Assembly (NCBI GenBank): GCA_036971615.1
Contig: JAYKKR010000008.1
Location: 1,240,001 to 1,304,000, forward strand
Origin: Amyloporia xantha
Taxonomy: Eukaryota; Basidiomycota; Agaricomycetes; Polyporales; Adustoporiaceae
Direction of reading: 5' to 3'
DNA length: 64,000 nt
Shown here: one piece after another, positions 1 through 10,640 of the stretch
Numbering within the stretch: the first letter of the stretch is position 1
Layout: each line of letters starts with the position of its first letter
Notes under the pieces: generated by a model
Told to the model about the DNA's origin: nothing
The model's database searches: none
Seen by the model: only the letters and a program-made list of their open reading frames with translations
Position numbers and translations under genes: made by a program

Positions 1-1286
1 GAGGTTGGTTCAGAACGAACTACGAAGTTGAGTGAGAAAAGGTCTCACAGTCTTTGAGTGTATCCAATATGCCGCTCAGTGTTAAGGGATCGTGTCTTCT
101 GGACTGGCCAACATCTGCGTGCAGACGTGCCTTGACGAATTCCTTCTCATCATGAGTTAACCACGTCACTTCCTCCGGGAAGTCAGAGATGGCGAAGAAC
201 AGAATTGCCGAGATGACACAGGTCGCAGTTCCTTCTGTAACGTTTGATCATGCATAAGAGAATGGAATCAGTGGATCTAGCTAGCCTCAACGCACCGAGA
301 ATGAAAATCCACCTCCAAGCACGATAGCCCTGCATGCCATCCATTTTACCAATGGCACTAGCGAGAAGACCGCCAAAACCCCCAGCAAGAGTAGTCGACG
401 AGAAGAAGAATGAGTATCGTTTTTGTGCTTCAGCGCGCGTGTACCACCTTCGTAACGAGACCATGTCAGTATGTAGTGGAATATAAATTCGAAGGAATGC
501 ACATACATTGCAATGAGGTAGAAACAAGCGGGGAAAACTCCGCTCTCCACAAGTCCTGCCACAAGTTAACCGTCAGTCCGCCGAAAGGAGGATATTCAGT
601 TTCACTCACCCAGAAAGAATCGACAGGTGACAAGTCCTCCGAAATCATGAACAAGGCCTTGGCAAATTGATACGAGACCGAACAGGAACATGCAAAGCGA
701 TACTAATATGATCAAGAAGATCAAAGTACTGCAAATCTTCAAAAAATGGGAGAACTTACGCCACAGGTGTGGTTTGAAGCGCTTGAGCAGCATGTTCGAT
801 GGAATCTCGAAGAGGACATATGGAACGAAGCTATAGACGCGTGAGCTTTAGGCTTTAGTCTTCGAAGGACGCATAAACACTTACAATATCACCAAGGCTG
901 TATTGTATTGATTGCCCTCCAGCTTCAAGTCCGTCTTCAACCCGAAGATGGCCGCGTTGGAGATGTTTACTCTACCGTGCAGCGCATGAGGGTCGGGCGA
1001 TTCTGACGAGCAGGCTAGACACGTACCGATCGAGGAATGCAAGCAAGTACAAGACACACAAAACGGGTATGACGCGCATGTCTATCTTTCGCAACACCTT
1101 TGCTTCATTAATGTTTGGGAACCGCGTCCTATAGTCCGCATTGTTTCCAGGCTCAGATATAGTGAAGCCCTCTTTTTCGACATCCCCTGAGTGCGGAGTG
1201 CTCTCGACAACCGAGGTCGCTCTCGACACGCTGGCATCTTTTACTATTCGCACAGTTTCGTGAACCTCCAACTCAACGTCAGTCAT
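1..1286 (-). CDS. MFS permease, allantoate/Dal5-like family (3' end outside window)
   Basis: Plasma-membrane proton symporter of the anion:cation symporter (Dal5/Tna1) branch of the major facilitator superfamily, which imports small organic anions or vitamins; the substrate cannot be read from sequence. The spliced exons give a long acidic cytosolic N-terminus, then KIDMRVIPVLCVLYLLAFLDR, a typical helix 1, followed by NISNAAIFGLKTDL, EGNQYNTAL and a RFFLGE-type segment; later exons have GVFPACFYLIAMY and WYTRAEAQKRYSFFFS. These are hallmarks of the family. The first ATG in frame is at 1286 (the codon 12 bases upstream is GTG). At least five introns are present. The gene runs off the left edge after about 250 codons, so roughly half is missing. 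Family is sure, substrate unknown. Confidence 0.9.
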
Positions 1287-1980
1287 TGATGAGACCACCT
1301 ACGTTCCTCTGTACTCATATCGAAAAGGCAGAATCTCGAGAACTAGAAGAGACGCCTGATCCGGGGTGGGAGTTTGAAGAAAGGGACGCATCCTGGTCCG
1401 AATATATGGCATCCTGTCAGGCTCATTCGAGTCATTCGACCAAATGAATGCACTCTTTGCCAGACTAACCCGAGTAGTATGCTCTTGGCACTTGAAATTA
1501 ACCGGAGCGCTCACTTTTCCAAATAAAGTGACTCAGAAGGAACGCTGGGCTCTGATTGGGTATGTCCCCACCCTCGTGCTCGGTCTCAGCCTGCCCGGGC
1601 ACACGCCCACCACCATTGTGCCACTTTGTTCGCTCAGCCGCACAACTTAGCAGACCTAATGCTCCACAGAACTACCGCCGAGCGTTCCGCATTCTTTGTC
1701 ACAAGTTGGAGGAAGACAATGTATCCTGTTCGATTCGATTGAGATTGGCAAAGCAGTACTTCATATTTCCATCTTATGAAGCGGAACAAGCGCCTTTTGA
1801 CGATACAAAGCAAAGCCTAACTTTGCCCCTAGAATTATCTGTCAGTAACGACATTGTAGATTACCATAACAGCAGTCTTACATGTCTACATGCATGTGCG
1901 CGCCCAGCGCTACGTGGCGGGATCTGCACAGTTTAGACGCGGAAACAAGTGATAGAAAAGTGTAAGTTACACTGCGCGAT
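1287..1980. other. Intergenic, upstream of the MFS permease
   Basis: About 690 bases between the 5' end of the MFS gene and the 3' end of the SHG1-like gene. Short open frames occur on both strands but none has a recognisable product or convincing splice sites. I see only untranslated and promoter sequence. Confidence 0.5.
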
Positions 1981-2777
1981 CTATGATGCTAGTGGAGAGG
2001 GTTCATCATTCTGTACATCATTCTGTTCACGCTGTGCCTCGGCAGAAGCTTCGACTTGAAAGCGAACGGCCCGTGTTGCCTTCTCATCCTCAGGACTCTG
2101 TGATGAACGCCCATCTCGGCCGGGCGCGGACTCATTGACGATAGCTTGGGCGAGAACGTTCACAGATGGCGTCGATTGCTGCGCAGGAGTGCTGGATGAA
2201 TCCTTGCCAGCGACTGAGGAAGTGTCTTCATACCTGACGTTTACTGTGTCTCGAAGCAACGGTTAAAATTAATAGACACACCTGTCTTGGTCTTCTCTCT
2301 CCGATCCTCTTGTAAGATTCTCTTCACAGAATCGCGTATATTTGAGGCAAACGCCGGGTCAGAGAGCGTTCGGACGTCCGCGACAGCACGCTCGACGTCG
2401 GGATACCTGCACAATCTCCATAAGGGTGAATGTTTTGAGGGAGATTACATACCTGTCTAGTTCTTGCATCAACTCCCTAACCACCGACGCTTCAGGCATG
2501 TACTGCAACTTCTGGTCGGCAGCTAACTTCTGCCGAGCGATGTCTTCTGCTTTGTTCATCAACGAGACCATACCATCCTGCCGAAACTTAGTCAGCCATG
2601 ACGAAGAGATTTTTGTCAGAAGACATACGCTGCTACGAAATTGAGCGAGGAGCTCTCGTCGCAGGCGGTCAAACTCTCCTGACTTCTTGAATCTGATGCT
2701 GACACGTTAGATGCATGCAATCGGCGCCAAAAGGGCGCGTACTCTTCGACTAATTGATCAGGGGTAGTGATAGGCAT
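1981..2777 (-). CDS. SHG1: COMPASS (Set1C) subunit Shg1 / BOD1-like protein
   Basis: Small subunit of the Set1/COMPASS histone H3K4 methyltransferase complex in the nucleus. Joining five exons gives about 190 residues. The conserved Shg1/BOD1 domain covers roughly residues 8-110: LVEEFKKSGEFDRLRREL, then MNKAEDIARQKL, VVRELMQELDRYPDVERAV and NIRDSVKRILQEDRR. This is the family pattern of a short amphipathic N-terminus and a repeated helical core. The C-terminal 75 residues are Ser/Gln/Ala-rich and probably disordered. Start chosen at 2777 (MPITTPDQL); an open frame continues upstream but does not resemble the family. Divergent from the UROD gene with about 320 bases between them. Assigned from domain pattern, not from a search. 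Confidence 0.75.
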
Positions 2778-3101
2778 TGCGATGGCAGCATCTGCGAAGC
2801 CTGCGCATAGGAATGTAAGGGAATCCAAGCCCAACTCAACTTCAGAGTAAAGGTAAGGACGTTGTGGAAAGAGACAAAACGCGGCGCGATCGCACACAGA
2901 TCGCACGCGTCCGCGAACCAAGATCATGTTTTCCAGGCTTCCTTCGCAGTCTCATCCTCTCTTTCTCCTAGAATTTGAGCAGTTCACACTTGCAGCAACC
3001 CGCAAGTGACACGCGTAATAGCTGCGGTGTCGAGCTAGCATCCATTCATCGCTCGTCAGTCGGTCTCGTAATAAACTATAGCAAGCTCGATCGTCCTCGC
3101 C
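2778..3101. other. Shared upstream region of SHG1 and HEM12
   Basis: 324 bases between two divergent start codons, so presumably a bidirectional promoter. It holds one ACGCGT hexamer near 3010 and no evident TATA box. No gene seen. Confidence 0.5.
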
Positions 3102-4367
3102 ATGGCCACCGACTTTCCCCCGCTCAAAAATGACCTCTTATTGCGGGCTGCTCGAGGTATAGTCTATACATTGTCCGAATATGGCGTAGTCTAGATGTGT
3201 TCTACATAGGAGAAGAGACGGAGCGTGCGCCAGTGTGGGTCATGCGACAGGCGGGACGATACCTCCCTGGTGCGAATTTCTCGAAGACCGCTCTCAGTGT
3301 GACTTTGCCCTGACACTGCGGGAGCTCAGAGTTCCGTGAAGTGCGTTCACACCATGGCTTTTTCGAACTATGCCGTACGCCAGCTCTCGCGACGGAAGTG
3401 ACCCTGCAGCCTATCCGCCGCTACGCTGGCCTCCTCGACGCTGCCATCATCTTCAGCGACATCCTGGTGGTCCCACAAGCTCTCGGCATGGAAGTCGAGA
3501 TGAACCCCGCGCCCTTCTTCCCCGACCCCCTCAATACACCTGCCGACGTCGCCAAGCTGCGCAAAACGGTGGACGTCAACGTGGAGCTGGGATACGTGTT
3601 TGAAGCGATCACAATGACCCGAAGGGCGTTGGAGGGGCAGGTGCCCTTGATTGGGTTCTGCGGTGCGCCGTGGACCCTCTTCTCGTACATGGTGGAGGGC
3701 GGCGGGAGCAAGACGTACCAAAAGGCGAAGACGTGGTTGTTCAAGTACCCCGAAGAGAGCAAGGCACTACTAATGCGGATCGCAGAGGTCTGTGTAGACT
3801 TCTTGGTCGGGCAGGTCAAAGCCGGTGCTCAGGTAAGTCCCCCTCGTGCTCGTATAACCAGTCACTGCTTATCCCCAGCACCAGCTATTGCAAGTATTCG
3901 ATTCATGGGCGGGAGAACTCGCCCCGCATCATTTTCAGGAATTCGCGCTTCCGCCGCTCAGGTATATCTCCACCACTGTTCGCAGTAAGCTTGAAGCCGA
4001 AGGCATCACTCCCGCCCCCATGACTCTCTTCCCGAAGGGGTGCAACACCGAACTCGCGTTTATTGCCAAGCATGCAGGCTACGACGTGATCGGCATCGAC
4101 TGGTGCATCGAGCCCTCAGAGGCACACAAGCTCGTCGGAGGCAGGGTCTCTCTGCAAGGTAATTTGGATCCGAACGTTTTGTATGGCGGCCGCGAAGCGA
4201 TCGAGACGGAGGTCAAGCGAATGTGCGCGAGCTTCAGAGGCGGGAAGGCTCCGAAGGGCTGGATAGCGAATTTGGGGCATGGTATCACTCCTGGCGTTGA
4301 CCCAGAGGATATGCGCTTTTATTTGGAGTGCGTGCATAAATACTCATCGACGTCTTACGAGGCATGA
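3102..4367 (+). CDS. HEM12: Uroporphyrinogen decarboxylase
   Basis: Cytosolic haem-pathway enzyme that removes four acetate carboxyls from uroporphyrinogen III to give coproporphyrinogen III. Four exons splice to about 360 residues, the usual length. The N-terminal signature [16 protein letters not shown] is rebuilt exactly when the second intron is removed (donor after CTCCCTG, acceptor GCTCAG near 3328). It is followed by [12 protein letters not shown], the [15 protein letters not shown] substrate-pocket segment with its catalytic Asp, [20 protein letters not shown], and near the end [11 protein letters not shown] and [13 protein letters not shown]. All expected motifs are intact. Start ATG at 3102 gives [20 protein letters not shown], normal for the family. 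Function is certain. Confidence 0.97.
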
Positions 4368-4737
4368 ATTGGAACGGCTTGATTCGGGGATTAACGCTCG
4401 TGTATGATTTTCTTGGAAGATAAAAAGGATACCGTAACCATGTACCCACGTATCTCCACAATGTTGTATAATCCTGCTCACGATTCTCGCAGAACGGATG
4501 CATGCCAAACGAATGTGTATGTATGACATTGCTATGCAAGGTGATCTGGTAACCAGATGCTAGGTAGTATGTAAACGAAATGGACAGCATCGACAGACAG
4601 GATGGTATGTGCGGTAGCGATAGATATTGACAATGCTGCGAGATCATGAGAGTCGTCAAGAATGATACATACAAAATCCGTTGGGATAGATAGAAATCAA
4701 GGACCAGCCTGGATCGTGCGAGGTGGACATCCCCATG
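4368..4737. other. Intergenic between two convergent genes
   Basis: Converging 3' regions of HEM12 and CDC14. Short open frames only; nothing recognisable. Confidence 0.5.
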
Positions 4738-6964
4738 TCATGCGACAACGTCTGCCGAGCTGAAGCTGCTTCGTCTCCGGCGGACGCTTCGTAGATTCGG
4801 CCGTTCTGACTTCGAGCCAGGCACGACGACTGCTGCAGCGTTATTGGTCATCCATGCACCAGCCGCCGCTACAGCAGACTTGACCGCCGCGACAGCAGGC
4901 ACATCATGCACCGATGCCGTACTATTGTGATGTGCGCGCTTTGCAACCAGGGTGGGCAGACGAGAAGGTGTAGGAGAAGGGGGATTCCGGAGACGGCGCG
5001 TCGCTGGCACTGTCGGTTCCTTACCTGCCGCCGCCGTGCTTCGCGCGCTGGTGCCATTCGCAAGACGAGGAATCTTGTTTGGCCCAGGTCCGGCTACCTT
5101 GGCTGGCTTTGCGACACCCAGCGCGGTCCCGACCTTGCGCACCGCCGCCCCCGCAGCAGAACGGGTAATCCGCGTCGGGCGCTGGTCCGAAGCGCTGATG
5201 CGCGTTCCAGCCGGGCGAGCAGACGTAGGCTTTGTCTTCAGTCGGCGAGCTGGGGCGGGCGCTACACCCAGAGCAGGGAGCACGTCGTCTTCTTCCTCGC
5301 TGTCCAAGTCCGAATCCGAGGCGACCCGTTTAGCGAGCGGCGTCTTTCGAGGCTGGGCGGGCGGGGCAATCTCGCGGGCTTGGGCCGCCGCGCGCGCGAC
5401 GTGTCTGCTGGGCGTCACAGGAGGCACGGGTGCAGGCGTCGCTGGAGCAACGACAACGGTGGGAACAGTGGCACGGGAGTCTACGGTGACTTCCATCGGA
5501 TCCTCGATTTCTGCCGGCGGCGTCGCAGGCACCACAAGGGCCTTCGCAGCTGCGACGGCAGAAATCTGCAGCTTCTTCATCTCATCATACGCCGACCACT
5601 TGCACCACTCGAGCTGCTTCAGGTACATGTACTGCTGCTGAGGCCCGACCACGCAACCTGGCCGCGCTATCCGCATGAAGGCGATCGCCTCAGACGCCGT
5701 GAAGCCGTATTTCCAAATCATGTATGCTCCCACCAATGTTCCCGTGCGACCGAGGCCAGCCTTGCACTGTACGAGGCGCAATTGAAGTCAGAGACTAGCA
5801 CGCAACGCAAAGTACTCACGTGGACTGCCACGACTCCTCCCGCTTCGACGACCTCATCAGCGAGATCGATGAACTTCCTTACAATCTCATCCGTCGGATT
5901 CGTGCCATCGTCAAAGTACAGCTCGTAGTGGTCGATCCCGCGGTCCAAGAATGCATGTCGATCGTAAAGTGCGTTATTCAGCCGCACCACCAGCTTCACG
6001 TTCTGCTTCTCGAAGTAATCCAAACAGTTCAGGAACGGCGTGGGCAGCTTGCGCTGCAGGGCGTGTTCTCCTTGAGATGGCCTCGTGGGCGAGCTAGCAG
6101 TCTCCCTCTCCCTCTCTCTCTCCCTCTTGATCCAGGTCGGATCCACCGGCGACGCGAACGCGATAAAGTTCGGTGTCAGCCAATTCCAGTCCCCGTTCTC
6201 CACCTTCTCGTAATACTCGTATTCTTCCACGTCAAACTCGTTCATGTCGCACAGCCCGTTCTGCATCGCCTTGTATACACCCCACAGACAGTCCTGGATG
6301 CTGAGGTTGAAGTCCGACCGCCCCCGCCCCGCATCCCGGAATGGCATGAACTCGATCTCGGCGATCGGATGGAACGCCTCCCATGGCGGCCGTTGCTGCA
6401 CAATCATCTGCGAAGCGTGTCCCGTCACGACACCCCGTCAGAGCAGATGCGCATGTACACTCACCACATATAGCGCCATGAGCAACGCCGCATTGGCCTT
6501 TCTCCGCGGATCATCCGATGAGTACAGCACTAGTCGGTGCGATGCCAATCCCTGGTCCTGAAAGCTCGTGAGCAGGCAGAATGCAATTGCGGCTACCTGT
6601 ACATACCTGTAACAGTTCATGAATGAGAATACATGCTTTGTATACCATCGCGAGGTTCAGCGGACCCCAGTCTTGGAAGAAGGACAGGTACAGCAGCTGG
6701 TCGTCAATCGTAAAGTAGTAGTACTTGGCGTCGTCATCGGGGGTGGTGGACGAGGATCCCGTGGGCGCCCCGCGTATGTGCGGTGTGTTATCGCGTTCGT
6801 TCGCCAGGCGATTGAGGACGTCTGATCTGGGTGGAGGGTTGGGAAATGTCGTAAAGTAGAGCCTGACACGCCACGGTTCACGGTTCAAAGTTCAACATGC
6901 GCGGGAGCATGGGGACTGCGCACCTTCCACCAAAATGGCACAGGGGTTCGCAAGAAGGGGCCAT
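4738..6964 (-). CDS. CDC14: Cdc14-type dual-specificity phosphatase
   Basis: Protein phosphatase that reverses CDK phosphorylation at mitotic exit and cytokinesis; acts in nucleolus, nucleus and at spindle poles. A short first exon (ATG at 6964) splices to RLYFTTFPNPPPRSD, the usual Cdc14 N-terminus, then YFTIDDQLLYLSFFQDWGPL. Domain B has YDRHAFLDRGIDHYELYFDDG and the P-loop CKAGLGRTG, formed only after an intron placed just before the catalytic Cys is removed; RPGCVVGPQQQYMYL follows. A lower-complexity insert of about 20 residues rich in Arg-Glu interrupts the region after SPVDPTW. The C-terminal 260 residues are Ala/Pro/Arg-rich with many S/T-P sites, as in other fungal Cdc14 proteins. 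Divergent from MBP1. Confidence 0.95.
6101..6127. repeat. CT-rich microsatellite inside CDC14 coding sequence
   Basis: Pyrimidine tract of TCTCCC/TCTC units on the + strand. Read on the minus strand it encodes alternating Arg-Glu in a Cdc14 insert between the two phosphatase halves. Its length keeps the frame open. Confidence 0.8.
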
Positions 6965-7296
6965 CGAGCTGCAGGCTTGATGAACGAACGAGCGACTGAG
7001 GAGGAGGATAGGATGTTGGGAGCAGCTCGCCTGGAGAGGCCGTTTGCAGCAGTGCGGCGCGTGGTCACGAGACCGACACGAGGCGTCCGCCCCTGTTATG
7101 CGCGACTTGACTCGTGATCGTGCCACAGCTCAGTGGTCGGAATCGGGGGCGTAGATATTGCTGAGGCTGCGGCTTGTCTGTAGAATCACGTCTACGTCTG
7201 ATACCTCTACGAGAGCGTCAGCAGTGGTGGGAAGATGCGAAGACTCGCTACCAGTCTGAATTCGAAGCGATCTCACGGGTAAGCGCTGAGCCCGAG

Positions 7297-7302
7297 ACGC
7301 GT
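7297..7302. promoter_or_regulatory. Candidate MCB element (ACGCGT)
   Basis: Exact ACGCGT palindrome upstream of both CDC14 and MBP1. MBF (Mbp1-Swi6 type) complexes bind this core in yeasts. The genome is CpG-rich and other copies occur in the window, so this is only a candidate. Confidence 0.35.
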
Positions 7303-7529
7303 CTGGTTGGGGACCGTCAGCCCCGCCGACGTCAGCGCTTCAGCTATAACACAGCTCTAGGAATGGCCTTGCGGGAATAATTGAGGTGTATAAGGGTGGA
7401 TCTGCGTTCATTAAGACATTCATTATTGAGCAGCAAGAGCGCCGACGGCTACGCTGCATCGGGCGAGGGGCACGTGAGGAGTGGCTACCGTCCTCGGAGA
7501 CGCGGCGCGTTTGTCATTTGCGCCGTTGT

Positions 7530-7535
7530 ACGCGT
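7530..7535. promoter_or_regulatory. Second candidate MCB element (ACGCGT)
   Basis: Exact ACGCGT about 130 bases upstream of the MBP1 start codon. A further copy lies in the second MBP1 intron near 7796. Confidence 0.35.
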
Positions 7536-7662
7536 CTGACGGATACATCTTTCCATCCGTCGCGGCTGTCTTTGTTACCTCCGCCGCTCGACGTGGCTGG
7601 CAATCGCATACAAGACTTGCCACCGACGCACGAGAGTCCGATTCCCTCTCCCCCCTTCCAAA

Positions 7663-10063
7663 ATGCCCGACAACACCATCTTCAAGGTGAAGTGCTCCCG
7701 TTGCTTACTTGACAACTATGAGGATGCCTCCTGACCCCTGGTTTTAACAGGCCACTTACAGTGGTATTCCGGTATACGAGATGTAGGGGCTATTCACGCG
7801 TTTTGACGCGCTATGTAACTCATTTTCCATCAGGATGTGTAAAGGGGTCGCCGTCATGCGGCGCCGCTCCGACTCTTGGCTAAACGCGACCCAGATTCTG
7901 AAAGTCGCCGGATTCGATAAACCCCAGCGCACTCGTATCCTCGAACGTGAAGTACAAAAGGGGGAGCACGAGAAGGTTCAAGGAGGGTATGGGAAGTACC
8001 AAGGTGCGTTGGTCTATTAATCCCGGTCGTGAGCGATCGTAGAGCGGTGTCACCTCCCAGGTACCTGGATTCCTTTGGAAAGGGGTATGGAGCTTTGCAG
8101 GATTTATAACTGCGAGCAGTTGCTCCAGCCAATCATGGATTTTCAGCCGGAGGCAAAGAGTCCTCCACTGGCGCCTAAGCACCTGGTTGCTGCACAGGGA
8201 AGTAGACCCCTCCGCAAGATAGCTCCGGATCCAGGGGGCTCTACCATGAGCACACGGTCTTCACGAAGGAATCAACCAGATGTGCCAGACGGGTCTGAAA
8301 TAGACACCCTTTCAGTCCGCGGTTCCGACGACGGGTCGATGACGCCCTCTCCGTCAGAGGCCTCATCAAGTTCGCGTACCCCGTCTCCCATCCGCAGCAG
8401 CCCTGTACCGTCTGTATTGGCATCCAACGGTGTCGAGGACGATTACCACTCTCCCCCTCCAGAAACCACTCGAAAACGCAAACAACGCCCGTCAAACGGC
8501 GACTTCGACCGAATTGACCACCACCCTCCAACCGAAAGCGATACTCACGACCCATCGATCTACGGTGACCAAATTCTGGAATATTTTATATCCGACACAA
8601 ATCAGATACCCCAGATTCTAATAGCTCCTCCGCCCGACTTCGATGCCGATATGGCTATTGACGATGACGGACATACGGCTTTGCACTGGGCAAGCGCTAT
8701 GGGCCGCGTACGAATAGTCAAACTACTGTTGACAGCAGGCTCAGATATTTTCAAAGTGAACAAAGCGGGCCAGACCGCTTTGATGCGCAGCGTAATGTTT
8801 GCAAATAATTACGATGTCCGAAAATTTCCCGAACTCTATGAGCTCCTCCACCGGTCGACTTTGAACATTGACAACAGTAATCGGACAGTCTTCCATCATA
8901 TTGTAGATGTGGCTATGACGAAGGGCAAGACGCACGCTGCGCGATATTACATGGAGACAGTTCTCAACAGGCTAGCCGATTATCCACGGGAATTAGCGGA
9001 TATAATCAATTTCCAGGACGAGGATGGAGAGACTGCACTCACGATGGCCGCTCGGTGTAGAAGCAAACGGTTGGTAAAGCTCCTGATCGACAATGGCGCG
9101 GATCCAAAGATTGCCAACCGCGACGGCAAGACAACAGAAGACTATATCTTGGAGGATGAGCGGTTCCGTTCATCCCCCGGTCTACCCTCGCGAGCTGTGT
9201 CAATGTCATTCAGAAATTCCCAAGCAGCTTTTCCTCCCACCGGCGCCCCCTCCTACTATTCGTTCGGGCCTATGAACGGTGACCGACCTCCATTACACTA
9301 CTCGTCTACTGGACAGAAGGCCGCGACACGTTGCGTAAACGATGTTACTATGATGCTGGACAGTCTCGCTCAGGCCTTCGACCAAGAACTCAAGGACAAA
9401 GAGCGGGACCTAAATCAAGCAAACGCGCTCCTTGGCAATATCCAGGCCGAGATTTTGGAGAGCCAGCGGTCTGTCACGCATCTACGGACGCAATCTCAAG
9501 CGCTTCCTCAGGCAAAACAGCAGTTGATGTCACTCGAGGAAGAGCTACGGACGAAGATGGGTAAGCGTTACCGATTAGGGTGGGAGATGTGGTCGAAGGA
9601 TGAAGAAGAGCGCGAGAAGGCCATTCGGGATGCGCATGGCGGCCAGCTCGTTCCATCGTCGCCTGACGAAGACATCTCTGATCTGATCGCGCTGCACTCG
9701 GGCATTCCCTCAGATCCGGAAGCTCTGAGAGAGGAATGCGAGAAGTTGAGGGAAGAGCTTGGCGCGTACAAAAGGCGCAGAACGGACAGGTTTCAAGAGC
9801 TTGTGAAGTTCCAGGCGGAAGCAGGTACAGGGGGCCGCATGACTGAATACAGGCGCCTCATCGGCGCAGGATGCGGAGGTGTTCCGCCCGGCGAGGTGGA
9901 CAGTGTACTGGGTATGCTTCTCGAGGTGTGTCGCGGTGCATTAATACCCATACAAGGGTGTACGGTATTGACAAAAAACTTTCAGACTCTAGAGTCCGAA
10001 GAGCCCAGTTCGTCATCAATGGCATGGAGTGGAGCTCCACGACCTCCGGTACCGGCGAGTTAG
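7663..10063 (+). CDS. MBP1: APSES-type transcription factor, Mbp1-like subunit of MBF
   Basis: DNA-binding subunit of the G1/S factor MBF, acting in the nucleus on MCB-type promoters. After three small N-terminal introns the protein begins [19 protein letters not shown]. The KilA-N/APSES domain is complete: [54 protein letters not shown]. Ankyrin repeats follow ([20 protein letters not shown] and [17 protein letters not shown]), then a coiled coil around [16 protein letters not shown] and a second helical stretch with [20 protein letters not shown], for contact with a Swi6-type partner. A likely 60-nt intron (9926-9985, GTGTGT...TTTCAG) near the 3' end keeps the frame whether spliced or not. 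Function of the family is well known; identity is clear. Confidence 0.95.
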
Positions 10064-10640
10064 ACATGTTGCTACGTTACAGCCTTAGGACTTTTCTCAT
10101 AATTTTAATGGTCATTGTGTGGTCGTATCTATATACCGGGTCTTTGTGTTTGCTTGTGTACTATCAGCACTGTAGCATTTCGTTGCGTCAATGTAATACG
10201 AATGTCACAAGGAGGATGCCTGAACCACGTTTTCTAAAATAAACGCCAAGGGGGATTATCTACTGACGGTACTGCTTTGGCGTTTGTGTTTGCCTGAAAG
10301 TAGAGCTTCAGTCGAAACAACCTGCGGCAGAGCGGTATTAATATTGATGTTGTGAGCGAGTTAAATATCTCTTCCTTGAGTATTGGTGGAACAAAGAAAA
10401 AAGATCTACAGAAGAACCAGGTGTCTACCACATGGCTGGAATATAGACCGTTCATTGGTTTCGTGTCCTACTTACCAGCGCAGCTGTTCCTACGAACCAC
10501 GATTGCCATTTTGGGCCTCGATCGGGCGAACAATTGATTACGTAACAAAGATTCCATCGGCAGGAAACGATTTGCCTCGCCGACCCGTTCTACGTCTTGT
10601 GCTGTCGCCCACCTCACAACTCTCATACCGTGTTCCCGCC
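10064..10640. other. Intergenic with a short inverted repeat
   Basis: Holds the 3' region of MBP1 and the promoter of the uL24m gene. A 9-bp perfect inverted repeat (AAACGCCAA at 10241, TTGGCGTTT at 10277, 27-base loop) lies about 180 bases past the MBP1 stop. No gene recognised. Confidence 0.5.

Larger units (their letters stand above)
6965..7662. promoter_or_regulatory. Bidirectional promoter region of CDC14 and MBP1
   Basis: About 700 bases between divergent start codons. It contains two ACGCGT hexamers (7297-7302 and 7530-7535), the core of the MCB element bound by MBF complexes, and a CACGTG at about 7470. No coding sequence is evident, though short open frames occur. The regulatory role is inferred. 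Confidence 0.45.

Noticed and set aside
3000..3020. ACGCGT near HEM12 as a further MCB site
   Set aside because: The hexamer also occurs inside introns and coding regions of this CpG-rich DNA, so one copy carries no weight.
4906..5928. 340-codon plus-strand open frame across CDC14
   Set aside because: It is antisense to the Cdc14 C-terminal region; its Arg-rich composition is the mirror of a GC-rich coding strand and it has no family motif.
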